This document shows, piece by piece, positions 46,241 through 56,022 of a DNA stretch of 64,000 bases (within the stretch, counting starts at the first letter, position 1; each line of letters begins with the position of its first letter). The notes under the pieces are model-generated. The model was given only the letters and a program-made list of their open reading frames with translations. It was not told the DNA's origin and ran no database searches. This stretch comes from Rheinheimera tangshanensis (GTDB lineage: Bacteria > Pseudomonadota > Gammaproteobacteria > Enterobacterales > Alteromonadaceae), in assembly GCF_014645135.1 (NCBI RefSeq), contig NZ_BMLH01000005.1, positions 62,001-126,000 of the forward strand. Reading direction: 5' to 3'. The position numbers and the translations under genes are program-made.

Positions 46241-47425
46241 TTACATCGAGGGACCATTAACTACTGTTGAATATATTTCCATACAGACTGATGCGTAATC
46301 TTGGGTTCTTTCTTCCACACTTTTTATAGACGCGGAATGCTCAGACAGTTCCCCACGTACGGCCTTAGCTATTACGTTAGCGAGAGAGTCTGAAGAGTTC
46401 ACGTTAAAGAAATTTGCTTGCGGATATTGTTCCTTATGAACAGATATATCAGACAGAATCATCATCTTGCCAACACTCTTGCACTCTTCTACGGTAGAAC
46501 TCCATCCCTCAAACTTAGAAGGGTTCAAAACTAATAAAGAAAACTTAATTAGAGAAAACACATCTTTGTAAGGGATTAATCCCAAAAATTTTACATTATC
46601 TGAGAGATCATTATTCTTTACATATTTAATTAATGAATCTACATATGAACTGTCGCGGTAATCTTCCATGAGCCCTGAACACAAGACAAGAGGGCTGACA
46701 CCTTGCTGTTTAGATTTAAAAATAGCTTCCAATAACAACTGATGATTTTTATGACGCCAAAACTGATTTGGTACATAAATGTAAGGTCTATCTATTGAGT
46801 ATTTATCAACTAGATCGCTATACTCTTTTTCCGAAAGCTCAGAGTAAAAAGAAGGAGGTTGCGACACAAATTGTGCAACACGACCTTTAGAAAAGAATTC
46901 AGGAGAGAATGAACTGAAATCATTTAACGCATCGTAGCTACTCAGAATGACAACATCCGCTTTTGACGCTACGCTCATAAATGATTTGTCCCTGTTCTTT
47001 ATTTCATCTTTAGAGAACATCTGAGGTAGATGCAAATGCTGAAAATCAGGCACCCATCCGACTTGACGGCAAGATACTCCCATATCGCATTGAACATGAG
47101 ATATTAAATTAACCTTGTATCGTTTTAAAATTGCGTCAAGAATGAACCTTTTACCGAATAGTGCCCAAGAAGCACGGTCAATGAACCATTCAAAACTAAA
47201 TCGATCCAAAACTGAGACTTTTATCACTTTGACATTAAATTGTTCATATAACGCAATAATATCCAAAGGAGTTTTTGTGCCTACAATAGCAAGAAGATCA
47301 AAATTGCTATCTGAAACATTTGTCAGCGCTTGAAATAGATTACAGTAATAATTAACGCCGCCCATCCAAGACTTATCCTGTGGAGGAAGAAACGCTACTG
47401 CTGTTTGATTTGATTCAAGAACCAT
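46241..47425 (-). CDS. Glycosyltransferase family 4/1 (GT-B)
   Basis: The 394 residues carry the GT-B layout with an N-terminal glycine loop (KSWMGGVNYYCNLF), a link with PDFQHLHLPQMF, and a C-terminal nucleotide-sugar domain (YIYVPNQFWRHKNHQLLLEAI, NPSKFEGWSSTVEECKSVG). The second glutamate pair fits a retaining enzyme. The start overlaps the end of the epimerase gene by 31 bases. An 86-base gap follows before the family 2 enzyme. Specificity unknown. Confidence 0.88.
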   Translation of the reverse strand: MVLESNQTAVAFLPPQDKSWMGGVNYYCNLFQALTNVSDSNFDLLAIVGTKTPLDIIALYEQFNVKVIKVSVLDRFSFEWFIDRASWALFGKRFILDAILKRYKVNLISHVQCDMGVSCRQVGWVPDFQHLHLPQMFSKDEIKNRDKSFMSVASKADVVILSSYDALNDFSSFSPEFFSKGRVAQFVSQPPSFYSELSEKEYSDLVDKYSIDRPYIYVPNQFWRHKNHQLLLEAIFKSKQQGVSPLVLCSGLMEDYRDSSYVDSLIKYVKNNDLSDNVKFLGLIPYKDVFSLIKFSLLVLNPSKFEGWSSTVEECKSVGKMMILSDISVHKEQYPQANFFNVNSSDSLANVIAKAVRGELSEHSASIKSVEERTQDYASVCMEIYSTVVNGPSM

Positions 47426-48324
47426 TTGGCATACCTTTTAATCCCATCTTCCAACTCAACTTTCGGGCTCCAGCCAATATCTAAAGCCTTAGTAATGTCA
47501 GCCCAGTAATACAAAGGGTCGCCAGCTCTGACTATTTGATTGAATTCAATTTCACCGCTATAATCAAGCTCACGAGCCAACAAGTCTAATACTGCTTTTA
47601 TAGTGGTTGACTTGCCGCTGCCAGCGTTAACTACTGCACCAGAAGCGAGCTCAGAATCAGCTACTTTATGCATCAACCGAATGGCATCATCAACATGTAT
47701 CCAATCCCTTGTTTCGTAACCACAGCCCCAGAATACGGCTTGTTGCGCTCCAACAATTTTGTTTGAAGCGTCCCACAATAGCTGCTTGGTTAAACCTTCG
47801 CCATAAACAGAAAAAAGTCTTAGAATGACTATATTAACAGAAAAATTGTTCGAATAAGTATGGCAAAGGTGCTCTGCCATGTATTTGAATTCACCATAAG
47901 GAGACGCTGGGCGTATACCATCATCCTCTTTAATTGGGCTGTCACAGTGTTCACCATGTACCGCCGGGCTTGATGGATAAATCAACTTGGCGTCAGGATT
48001 GTAGAGTCTAATGTACTCCAACACAGCAGCTGTCCCTGAAACAGTCTTACCAAAGTCCTGATATGGATTTGTGATCGAATAAGCAACCGAGCCACTACCA
48101 CCGCAATGGATTATCACGTCAAAACAGACATTTAAGCTTGTTATGCTTTCAACTGTTATGTCGTCTCCTTTCCAAATAGAAAAACCATACTCCCTATATT
48201 CTTCAGAGGTCCAGTTGCCATGTCCAACACCATAAACGGTGTATCCTAAATCAGAAAAATACCTGGCTACATTGCGACCTAAAAAACCGTAGCCACCAGT
48301 TACTAATAAATTTTTATTTTTCAC
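47395..48324 (-). CDS. NAD-dependent nucleotide-sugar epimerase/dehydratase
   Basis: The 309 residues form an extended SDR: LVTGGYGFLGRNVARYF, SSPAVHGEH (catalytic Ser region), YGEFK (Tyr, Lys) and ETRDWIHVDDAIRL. It is unlike GalE, RfbB or Gmd in detail, so the substrate is open; UDP-glucuronate or GDP/CDP-linked sugars are possible. The GTG start overlaps the acetyltransferase gene, and the protein overlaps the next glycosyltransferase. It likely makes a sugar specific to this repeat unit. Confidence 0.82.
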   Translation of the reverse strand: MKNKNLLVTGGYGFLGRNVARYFSDLGYTVYGVGHGNWTSEEYREYGFSIWKGDDITVESITSLNVCFDVIIHCGGSGSVAYSITNPYQDFGKTVSGTAAVLEYIRLYNPDAKLIYPSSPAVHGEHCDSPIKEDDGIRPASPYGEFKYMAEHLCHTYSNNFSVNIVILRLFSVYGEGLTKQLLWDASNKIVGAQQAVFWGCGYETRDWIHVDDAIRLMHKVADSELASGAVVNAGSGKSTTIKAVLDLLARELDYSGEIEFNQIVRAGDPLYYWADITKALDIGWSPKVELEDGIKRYAKWFLNQIKQQ

Positions 48325-48916
48325 GCTTTAAACTCTTTACAAAAACGGCAGGATTTCCCGCTACAACGGTCCATGGAGCAACATTATCACGAACTACACT
48401 TCCAGCTCCAATAATAGCCCCCTCTCCAATTGTAACGCCTTTTAATATTATACAATCGAATCCGATCCATACATCGTCTTCAATGACTATAGGAGCAGTC
48501 TTAACTGTAGACCAGTCTTTATTTTCAATTATATCATTTCCCTGTCTATAAGATTCGACCTGTCGTCTAATATCATTTCTTCGTTCTCTATAATCTAGTG
48601 AATGAGAACTATGATCGTAGATAGTAGTGCCCCATGCAATAGTTACATTTGAACCAATAATTATCGATGACTTAGAAATAAGTGTTGAGCCACCTATATA
48701 GGTGTTGTCGCCTATTACTATATTGCCTGTGTTGGACTCAAAAACAAAAACACATCCTACTGTTGTATTTTCACCTATAGATACCTTATTACTGTCAGAA
48801 CGTATAAGAAATCTACAAGAATCTAGTAATATAGATGAGGGTCGGATAGAAATGCCTTTGTGTCGTTTAACTACCCTGTAGGGATTTCTTATAACTCTTC
48901 TTAAAAAGTTAAGCAT
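48314..48916 (-). CDS. Left-handed beta-helix O-acetyltransferase
   Basis: The 200 residues carry hexapeptide repeats (VSIGENTTVG, IVIGDNTYIGG, VTIGEGAIIGAGSVV) and the catalytic His in TIYDHSSHSLDY, as in the WbbJ/LacA/CysE-like family. Such enzymes acetylate a sugar on the repeat unit or a precursor. The ATG at 48916 has AGGGG eight bases ahead; a GTG one codon earlier is possible. It overlaps both Wzx and the epimerase gene. Confidence 0.9.
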   Translation of the reverse strand: MLNFLRRVIRNPYRVVKRHKGISIRPSSILLDSCRFLIRSDSNKVSIGENTTVGCVFVFESNTGNIVIGDNTYIGGSTLISKSSIIIGSNVTIAWGTTIYDHSSHSLDYRERRNDIRRQVESYRQGNDIIENKDWSTVKTAPIVIEDDVWIGFDCIILKGVTIGEGAIIGAGSVVRDNVAPWTVVAGNPAVFVKSLKREK

Positions 48917-50168
48917 CACTTAAACCCCTAATAAGACTTATAGCCTTATAATTGCAATAGAATAACCCTGGAATACTAATAAGAAGCGAAGCGATAGGTA
49001 CAGACACTATATCAAAGTTAATAGAAAATAAGTATGAACTCAGAGGTATCATGAGTACTACAGCTAAGCCTGAAAGCACGATTTGAAAATTTAGGTCTTC
49101 AAATGAATTCATAACCGTTGCACCACAATAAGTGATAGCTTGAATAGATAACATGGCCGCGAAAAAAAGCGTTGTGCTGGAATCAACATCAATTCTACCG
49201 TCAGTCCACCAATTAATCAGGTCTGGAGATATTATAGAAAAACAGAAAACGCACATTGAAAAAAGCAACGCCAAAGTGAAAAATATAATATATAACCTCA
49301 TAAGCTTTTTTCTAGATCTGCGTTCAATTAAAAATACGATTTCAGCCCAAAACACACTCACTACAACATTGAATAATGTCATGCCGAACATGTAAACCTT
49401 ATTGACAACATCATATTGAGCCGCGTCAGCTGAACTCAAATTATCAATAGTCAGAACAGTTCCCATGGAGTATAAAAATATACCAGACAGTTGTAATATA
49501 AAAAATCTAAGTGCAATCTTTAAGCGAGGAAGAAACATTGCACCGCCTAAACCGAGCCTTCTAAGAACATCGTGAAGACCAACCTCTTGTCTAGCTGAAT
49601 ACCAAATAAATATTATGCTTCCAGCATTTAAAGAGGCATAAAATATAGCGAGAGAAATCATTTCTAATTTAATTTCGCTGACATAAAAAACGAGCACAAA
49701 AGCAACAAAAAAAACTTGGGGAATCAATGCGATTACAGAGTTTTTAATAAACTTTCTTGCACCCTGTAAAATCATTGAACCTACGGTAATGGGAAAGATA
49801 ATAATGAATGGAACAACCAATACTATTGCGACACTCCAATTAGCTCTTAAAAAAGGGAAATAAAACAAAGACAAAAAAAACAAACAGAGAGCGACCATTG
49901 AAATCATAGATAAGAAGCGAACTGTTTGAATAATTTCCGTCCTTACAGTTTCAAGTTCTTCATTTGCTAAAGAGCGAGACACGGAATTTTTTACAGTTAC
50001 ACCTGCGCCAAAATCAAAAAGCATGATCCAGCTAATAACAGACGTTAGAGCGGCCCACGTGCCATAATTATCAACACCCAACATATTTAAAAGTATAGGA
50101 ATCGACAATAAAGTAGCAGAGGCACTTATTAGACGTATTAGAATAGTCCAGTATGCATTTTTAAACAA
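48909..50168 (-). CDS. wzx: Wzx-like polysaccharide flippase
   Basis: The 419 residues contain about 12 hydrophobic segments. The N-terminal patch SIPILLNMLGVDNYGTWAALTS is typical of the Wzx/RfbX polysaccharide-translocase family. It would flip the undecaprenyl-linked repeat unit for the Wzy-like polymerase. AT-rich, like the genes around it. No other flippase or ABC exporter was found in the window, so a Wzx/Wzy pathway is the natural reading. Confidence 0.87.
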   Translation of the reverse strand: MFKNAYWTILIRLISASATLLSIPILLNMLGVDNYGTWAALTSVISWIMLFDFGAGVTVKNSVSRSLANEELETVRTEIIQTVRFLSMISMVALCLFFLSLFYFPFLRANWSVAIVLVVPFIIIFPITVGSMILQGARKFIKNSVIALIPQVFFVAFVLVFYVSEIKLEMISLAIFYASLNAGSIIFIWYSARQEVGLHDVLRRLGLGGAMFLPRLKIALRFFILQLSGIFLYSMGTVLTIDNLSSADAAQYDVVNKVYMFGMTLFNVVVSVFWAEIVFLIERRSRKKLMRLYIIFFTLALLFSMCVFCFSIISPDLINWWTDGRIDVDSSTTLFFAAMLSIQAITYCGATVMNSFEDLNFQIVLSGLAVVLMIPLSSYLFSINFDIVSVPIASLLISIPGLFYCNYKAISLIRGLSDA

Positions 50169-50207
50169 AATAACGCCTTTCTAAAAACGGAAAAAGAAAA
50201 AAGAAAT

Positions 50208-51224
50208 CTATTTAGAAAATTTTCCATTGAAGGTTGCAATTACTTTTCTAATATAGACATGTATTTTTGGCTGTCGTAGCAAAATTGATAAATAACAGTA
50301 AGCCTTGTATTTAGTATTCAAGGAGCCAACAAAGCTTAGCTTATCTTTTAAAGAAACATCAAAATCTCTTACAACAGCCATTACAAACATATATTTGTAG
50401 TATTCAAAATCAGAAGACAGCTTCTGACTGTAAAAATTATTTAACTCATCGATAGTCAACAACATCTTGCGTATATACGTCAAGAAAACATCCTTCTTTC
50501 TCATAGTAGAAGACCACGAGCCTTCGGACATTATTCGATATACACTACCAACTAAAGGGACAGCAATAGCTCCACTTTCAAAAGTTGCAGCTATTCTTAT
50601 GATGACATCTGCCACAGGGCTTCTTGATATAATGTCATAACTCAAATGATTTAAAGCACGCCTTGAAAAAACTATGGAGCTGGTTTGTACAAAATGGAAA
50701 TTTTTACGTATTAAATCCGAAGCAGAGTAAAACTTATTTGAATACGCAGCGGTATCTGGAATCAATATTTCATCATTTTTAAGCTCTGCAGCCGGGTGGA
50801 AACACATGCCCACACCAGTTTGCTTCAAAACATCAACCTGTACTTGTAACTTAGAGTCATCACACCAATAATCATCACCTTCACAAAAGGCAAAGTACTC
50901 TCCTGAAGCAGCATCTAGCGCAGTCTTCAGAACTCGCGAAAAACCGAACTTACTATACTGATTTTCAGTTTGAATAATTAAACGAACTCTATCAGGAAAT
51001 TGAGCCTGTAAATTTTTCAGAACTTCTGCTGTTCTATCATTTGATGCATCATCGTGAATAATTATTTCGTAATCAAAGTTAGTTTTCTGAGCTAGAAAAC
51101 TCTGAACTGCTTGAGTAATATATCTCTCATGATTGTAAGTGAGACAAATTATACTTACTGTGACAGTTTTATAATTATTGGAATCATTTAATACGCACGG
51201 AATTTCAGGGCTAATATCTGACAT
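50208..51224 (-). CDS. Glycosyltransferase family 2
   Basis: The 338 residues have a GT-A domain at the N-terminus: VSIICLTYNHERYITQAVQSFL, IIHDDASNDRT and the metal motif FCEGDDYW. A helical C-terminal part of ~100 residues follows. The TYNHERYI and EGDDYWCD patterns are typical of O-antigen and capsule glycosyltransferases, and donor and acceptor are unknown. It lies between the LuxC-like gene (123-base gap) and wzx. Confidence 0.9.
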   Translation of the reverse strand: MSDISPEIPCVLNDSNNYKTVTVSIICLTYNHERYITQAVQSFLAQKTNFDYEIIIHDDASNDRTAEVLKNLQAQFPDRVRLIIQTENQYSKFGFSRVLKTALDAASGEYFAFCEGDDYWCDDSKLQVQVDVLKQTGVGMCFHPAAELKNDEILIPDTAAYSNKFYSASDLIRKNFHFVQTSSIVFSRRALNHLSYDIISRSPVADVIIRIAATFESGAIAVPLVGSVYRIMSEGSWSSTMRKKDVFLTYIRKMLLTIDELNNFYSQKLSSDFEYYKYMFVMAVVRDFDVSLKDKLSFVGSLNTKYKAYCYLSILLRQPKIHVYIRKVIATFNGKFSK

Positions 51225-51347
51225 TAACTGCCATATCCTTTTACTTAAACACTACGAAATTTAAAAAAGCCTTCGATTATCCGGCCATACCTCAAACAAC
51301 GTCATTATTAACTAGTTATTTAAGTTAGTACCAAATTGTAGGTTAAC

Positions 51348-52571
51348 TTATTTGATACTAACTATTCTGGAGACTCCATCAAATAAGTTGACTCCATCCC
51401 ACACGTAATCGAAATCAAGACTCTTGCCAAAAGGAACAATCCTGTCTACCCCATAAATACCTGAACGAATCCAATCGCTGAGAGCTTCAAACGTAAAACC
51501 GAGGTAAGTCAGAGTTTGTATTTTTCGAGATAAGTGTTTATTTAAATCAGTAAGTTTATCTACTTCAGCTTGTAGAAAAAGGCCGCTCCCACAGTGAAAT
51601 TCACTATCGACAATTTCTGATAACGCAACATCAACTATCGTCAACACGCTGTTTTCAGAAGTTTCGTTAAGCTTAGAACGGTGTTTAGAAGCATGTTCAA
51701 ATACATAAGCTAACTTATCGATATAATTTGATTCAGTTAACTCATGTTCAAATCCGTAAAGAATTTCTTTAACTACTTGCCAAAATTTACTCTTTGCAAT
51801 AGAGATAGAGGACGTATCCCCTACCCAACAAATCGCTCTGGGCGAAGAGCAGGCCATTTGACCAAAGCTGTAAGAGTCATTGACAAAAGCTCTAGCCTGA
51901 AGATAAAGCTCGTCAGCCGACAAATAATTGATATGTTCAGCAGAAATGATAGCCATCGAGTATTTGTTTGCAAACTTAATGTCTACTGACGTTGGACGAA
52001 TTGGTAACGCACTAAAGTATCCAACGGTTTTATCACCACCCCAGAGCATACGAACATCAGCTTTTTCACTTATATAACGACTAGTCACATCATCATGTGA
52101 GTATGTAATTATAAGGAGATTCGCGGACGTATCAGTTAAAGCAGGAGATAAAAGTAAATCATTTATCAATTGAACAATGAGATCTTTTTGCAGCGAAGGT
52201 TTCCCTGAAACTCTAACCACATTCTTATTCCCCATCAAAAGAGAAATAATAAGGGAATAGATGAAAATAGTGTCAACATTCGAGGGTGCTACGTGGAAGA
52301 CCACACCTCTGGGCAACCTGATAATACTATCTGTCAAAACCTGTTGTTTCAAACGCTGAATATTTGCTCTACGAAGCCAAAAGCCCAAAGCAATCATTTC
52401 TGGATACATCTTATAAGCTGAATTAGTTAAAAGAGCTGAAGATAGTGCATCCACAAAATTTACGGATTCATCAGAGAAAGGCTGCCCCAGTGTAGATAGA
52501 TCACTGAAAAACAGCTCCAAATCGACAGTTTTGCCGAGAGGCGCCACAATATTAACTGTTGGTTTAGTCAA
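51348..52571 (-). CDS. LuxC-like acyl-CoA/acyl-protein reductase
   Basis: The 407 residues match the LuxC family, related to aldehyde dehydrogenases, which reduces an acyl thioester to the aldehyde with NADPH. Patches are LPRGVVFHVAPSNVD (~86-100), MLWGGDKT (~175), and the active-site cysteine in SFGQMACSSPRAI (Cys241). It overlaps the LuxE-like gene by ATGA. luxA, luxB and luxD are absent, so this is not light production. In context it probably handles an acyl group for amino-sugar decoration, but what an aldehyde would do there is unclear. Confidence 0.85.
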   Translation of the reverse strand: MTKPTVNIVAPLGKTVDLELFFSDLSTLGQPFSDESVNFVDALSSALLTNSAYKMYPEMIALGFWLRRANIQRLKQQVLTDSIIRLPRGVVFHVAPSNVDTIFIYSLIISLLMGNKNVVRVSGKPSLQKDLIVQLINDLLLSPALTDTSANLLIITYSHDDVTSRYISEKADVRMLWGGDKTVGYFSALPIRPTSVDIKFANKYSMAIISAEHINYLSADELYLQARAFVNDSYSFGQMACSSPRAICWVGDTSSISIAKSKFWQVVKEILYGFEHELTESNYIDKLAYVFEHASKHRSKLNETSENSVLTIVDVALSEIVDSEFHCGSGLFLQAEVDKLTDLNKHLSRKIQTLTYLGFTFEALSDWIRSGIYGVDRIVPFGKSLDFDYVWDGVNLFDGVSRIVSIK

Positions 52572-53650
52572 AGCTTTTGCTCCACAGCATGGGTATCACT
52601 ACACCCTCGAACTTCCGCTTTTGGTACACGACCATGTACATGAAAATACTTACCTTTTAATCCACATGCACAGTTGTCTTCGCCATAAATCGTACCAAGG
52701 TCTTCTGTTAACAATCTATGTCCAGGGTAGCTGTAGGGTAATACCGAACTCACAGCTATCAGTCCCTTCTCTCCATAGGGCAAGACTTTCATAGTTTCAG
52801 CTGAGATAATATCAATATCAGCATAATCAGGAGCATGCAGGTAACCATGTGAGCATTCAACAAAAATCGACCCTACCTGCTCTACCATTCCATAAAAATT
52901 ATGAACTCGCTTTATCTCACAGGTATTGTAGGCAACCTGCTTGAAGACTGTATTATCAACAGCAACATCAATAAGCTTTTTCCATCCACCACTATGAACA
53001 AGAACAGCATCAGACAAATTCAAATGAATATTTTTAGCCTTCAATTCTTGAAAAAAATACTGCCAGATCATAAAAGTGAAGCCAAATATAAAAACAGGCT
53101 GACCTGAATACTTCTCAGAGAATGACTTAACACGCTCTATATTAATGGTCATATCATCATCTAAAGCATAGGTATGATCTCGACCAAATGTCGCCAAACC
53201 CAAAATTCCTGCTCCTCGTGCAGAAAAGGAAGTTCGATCTTTAACAACAGATGGATGATCAATAATTAACATAGGTAAACGCTGCAATCCAAGATAATGC
53301 TGCATGATTTTAACCAGCACTTTACTTTGATTCGAAGCGGTCCCTCTGTCTAGAATGATTCTGGAAACAACTTGCGAAGTAGTGCCCGAGGAAGTAAGGA
53401 CTTTAAATACATCCTCCTGAGGTACACTTTTTAGTTCTTGTTGCTTAAACAACCGCACTGGCATCAATAAAGAGTTGCTACTCAACCAATTACCATGCCT
53501 GAATGAATTAGTCATATTCTGGTAAGATTTGCAATTCTGATAGTGATGTGTATCCAATCTACTTAAATGCAGTTCAATCGCCTCTCTCTTGTGTTCTTTC
53601 GAGAGGCTATAAGGTGAAGGTTGGTTATAAAAAAAATCAAGATTATTCAT
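52568..53650 (-). CDS. LuxE-like acyl-protein synthetase
   Basis: The 360 residues match the LuxE domain: VLTSSGTTSQ (86-93) as the ATP-phosphate loop, SARGAGILGLATFG, and YGMVEQVGSIFVEC. LuxE activates fatty acids as acyl-AMP and passes them through its own cysteine to LuxC. Its close coupling with the LuxC-like gene (ATGA overlap) and the AMP-ligase gene (one base apart) shows they work as a unit. The partner acid is probably short or hydroxylated, given the rest of the cassette; this is inference. Confidence 0.85.
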   Translation of the reverse strand: MNNLDFFYNQPSPYSLSKEHKREAIELHLSRLDTHHYQNCKSYQNMTNSFRHGNWLSSNSLLMPVRLFKQQELKSVPQEDVFKVLTSSGTTSQVVSRIILDRGTASNQSKVLVKIMQHYLGLQRLPMLIIDHPSVVKDRTSFSARGAGILGLATFGRDHTYALDDDMTINIERVKSFSEKYSGQPVFIFGFTFMIWQYFFQELKAKNIHLNLSDAVLVHSGGWKKLIDVAVDNTVFKQVAYNTCEIKRVHNFYGMVEQVGSIFVECSHGYLHAPDYADIDIISAETMKVLPYGEKGLIAVSSVLPYSYPGHRLLTEDLGTIYGEDNCACGLKGKYFHVHGRVPKAEVRGCSDTHAVEQKL

Positions 53651-53651
53651 A

Positions 53652-55022
53652 CTACCCCATCAAATCGCTGAGCGCCTTGCCATTAACTTTGCCATTGACC
53701 ATTCTGGGTATTAAATCGACGCAATGGACAGCTATCGAGTTAATATTAATTTTCAAAGTAGCTGAAATCAATGCTGCAACGTGCTGCAAAAAATCATCTT
53801 GTCTATGACCTTCAATAAAAATGAATAACTTGTCATCAATTCCGGTTGCAGCTGCTGAAAGACCATTGTCAGCAAGAATGTTATCAACAGCATCTAAGCT
53901 CACTCGTAAGCCATAAATCTTAATAAAACGTTTTGAACGACCGGTAATGTAGAAGAAACCGTCATTATCTTGATACCCTAGATCGCCGGTCTTTAATACT
54001 CCTGCATTATGATCACCAAAGGATAGGTCAGACAAAGATTCAGCATAACCTAACATGACATTTGGCCCTTTATAAAAGAGCTCTCCTTCGACATGTGGTT
54101 CAGTAACTAAACCATTATCAATATCACGAATAGTCAATTCCCCCCCAGGAATCGGGATCCCTATAGAACCCAACTTATCTGCTAACCGTTCGCAAGGTAA
54201 ATAGCTTATTCTCGCAGTTGCTTCAGTTTGCCCATACATTACATAGAGTTTTTGGTTTTTAATTGAACATTGCTGATAGAAATAATTTAAGGTTTCGTTA
54301 TCTAGTCGACCACCAGCTTGAGTAAGATAACGTACCGAGCTCGTATTAAAACGTTCATAACGCATCTTCTTCAGCATCTGAAATATATAAGGGACGCCTG
54401 ATAAAGATGTGACACTTTCTCCCTGAACCAAATGCCAAAACTCTTTACTTATCAAAGAAGATGACGTCAAAACTATTTTCGCACCAGCAGTTAAATGACT
54501 GTTAAGGATAGATAAACCAAATGAATAATGCAGTGGCATCGTTGTTATCGCAACTTCGTTATCAGTCAAACCAAGATAAACCACTATTGAATTAGCATTC
54601 TGTTGCAAATTTTCTTTGCTCAAACGAACCAGCTTAGGTGATCCTGTCGAACCAGAAGTAGAGAGCATCACTGCCAGCTCAGGAGCTAACTGGAGTTGTC
54701 TTTGATGCGTAACATGGATTTTCAGGCCTTCGATAATTAGATTTGGTTGATAAGTCTGGTAAAGCTTGTCGAGGAGCCCGTCATTCAAATCTGAGTCAAC
54801 CATAATCAGAGGATGGTTATTCCTAAGGCATGCTAAGTAAGCTATAACTGACGCTATATCATTCCGGACTTTTAGCAGTACTAACGATCGATTTGACGGT
54901 AATAAGGCGCTAAAAAGGTCAACTTCTTTATTCACATCTGCGTAGCTTAAATGCCGGCCAGATTCATCTGTAAAAGCCACACTAGCAGCATCAGTCAGAT
55001 CTAAATTCCAAAAATAGCTCAT
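53652..55022 (-). CDS. AMP-dependent acyl-activating enzyme (ANL superfamily)
   Basis: The 456-residue protein is an adenylating enzyme: P-loop STSGSTGSPK (121-130), YGQTEA (~268), LKTGDLGYQDNDGFFYITGRSKRFIKIYG-type hinge (~365-395) and the catalytic lysine in GKVNGK near the end. It is shorter than typical acyl-CoA synthetases (~500-550). With a dedicated ACP gene two genes upstream, it may load an acid onto that ACP and not onto CoA. The substrate is not readable from sequence. Confidence 0.88.
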   Translation of the reverse strand: MSYFWNLDLTDAASVAFTDESGRHLSYADVNKEVDLFSALLPSNRSLVLLKVRNDIASVIAYLACLRNNHPLIMVDSDLNDGLLDKLYQTYQPNLIIEGLKIHVTHQRQLQLAPELAVMLSTSGSTGSPKLVRLSKENLQQNANSIVVYLGLTDNEVAITTMPLHYSFGLSILNSHLTAGAKIVLTSSSLISKEFWHLVQGESVTSLSGVPYIFQMLKKMRYERFNTSSVRYLTQAGGRLDNETLNYFYQQCSIKNQKLYVMYGQTEATARISYLPCERLADKLGSIGIPIPGGELTIRDIDNGLVTEPHVEGELFYKGPNVMLGYAESLSDLSFGDHNAGVLKTGDLGYQDNDGFFYITGRSKRFIKIYGLRVSLDAVDNILADNGLSAAATGIDDKLFIFIEGHRQDDFLQHVAALISATLKININSIAVHCVDLIPRMVNGKVNGKALSDLMG

Positions 55023-55040
55023 TCAGTGTGCCTTACTTCT

Positions 55041-55781
55041 TTAAATTAACATTCCGCCATCGACACCGATCACCTGACCAGTGACATACGCAGCTAAATC
55101 AGATGAAAGAAAGGCAGCAACAGAGGCTATTTCTCCAGGCTGGCCAATCCTTTTCATTGCGATAGATGAAACTCTAGTCTCAAACACTGAATCAGGAATA
55201 GAACGAGCCATATCGGTATCGATAAAACCTGGAGCAATCGCATTCACTCTGATGTTTGTAGAAGCTAATTCTTTTGCAAGAGACTTTGTGATGCCAATAA
55301 CAGCAGCCTTAGAACCGCCATACACTGCTTGCCCACAATTACCGTTTGTACCAATAATTGAAGTCATATTGACAATGCTGCCAGATTTGTTTCTGCTCAT
55401 AATCCGAGAAGCGTATTGGCTCATATAAATAACTGAATAAGTATTGACTCCAAAAGTACGCTCTATCTGAGCCGGTGAAACCATTCCAATTAGAGCGTCG
55501 TCCAATATTCCGGCGTTATTAATCAACACATCGAGTTTCTTTGATTTAGAAAGGAATAACTTGAATGCATTTTTAACTGATTCAGGGTCTGCGACATCAC
55601 ATACAAAAGCATCGGCCTTGCCTCCATCGCTATTTATTTGCGTAACGACAGCTTGTACCTGGCTTTCATCTCGACCATTAACAAAAACCCAGGCGCCTTG
55701 TTCAGCAAAAAACCTGGTCATTGCCAAACCTATACCGCGAGTAGCTCCTGTGATAATGCAGACTTTGTCCTTCAGCAGCAT
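55041..55781 (-). CDS. FabG-like SDR (3-oxoacyl-ACP reductase type)
   Basis: The 246 residues are a classical SDR of FabG length: cofactor motif ITGATRGIGLAM, NNAGILDD, catalytic Ser in MTSIIG, YGGSKAAV (Tyr, Lys) and the FabG-typical end YVTGQVIGVDGGM. It would reduce a 3-keto acyl chain on the neighbouring ACP to the 3-hydroxy form. A start inside the ACP gene (55829) exists but gives a non-conserved lead; the ATG at 55781, just after the ACP stop, is preferred. Confidence 0.88.
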   Translation of the reverse strand: MLLKDKVCIITGATRGIGLAMTRFFAEQGAWVFVNGRDESQVQAVVTQINSDGGKADAFVCDVADPESVKNAFKLFLSKSKKLDVLINNAGILDDALIGMVSPAQIERTFGVNTYSVIYMSQYASRIMSRNKSGSIVNMTSIIGTNGNCGQAVYGGSKAAVIGITKSLAKELASTNIRVNAIAPGFIDTDMARSIPDSVFETRVSSIAMKRIGQPGEIASVAAFLSSDLAAYVTGQVIGVDGGMLI

Positions 55782-55782
55782 T

Positions 55783-56019
55783 TTAGAAATGAACCCCATA
55801 TTTTGATAAAATTTCCTTTGCTTTAGCAACTGAACTCATATCAATGATGTCGTCAGTATCTAGCATCAAATCAAACTTCTCTTCTAGCATTGCGATCAAA
55901 GTCATATGAGCAACTGAATCCCACTGAGCAATTGAGTTGTATTTTAATGAATCGACTACTACTGGAGCCTGCACACCTAAAGCTTCAACAAAACATTGAA
56001 CAAGAATATCTTGTGACAT
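55783..56019 (-). CDS. Dedicated acyl carrier protein
   Basis: The 78-residue acidic protein shows the carrier fold; the phosphopantetheine serine is Ser35 in QWDSVAHM. The motif is WDS where housekeeping AcpP has DSLD, which marks it as a specialised carrier as found in polyketide, nonribosomal and sugar-acylation clusters. It lies between the NeuD-like acyltransferase (three bases) and the FabG-like gene, so it probably hands its acyl group to the acyltransferase. Confidence 0.9.
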   Translation of the reverse strand: MSQDILVQCFVEALGVQAPVVVDSLKYNSIAQWDSVAHMTLIAMLEEKFDLMLDTDDIIDMSSVAKAKEILSKYGVHF

Positions 56020-56022
56020 TAA

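Noticed and set aside
51225-51347. Inverted TAAGTTA/TAACTTA arms between the LuxC-like gene and the family 2 glycosyltransferase
   Set aside because: Short AT-rich arms with a long loop in AT-rich DNA; expected by chance.
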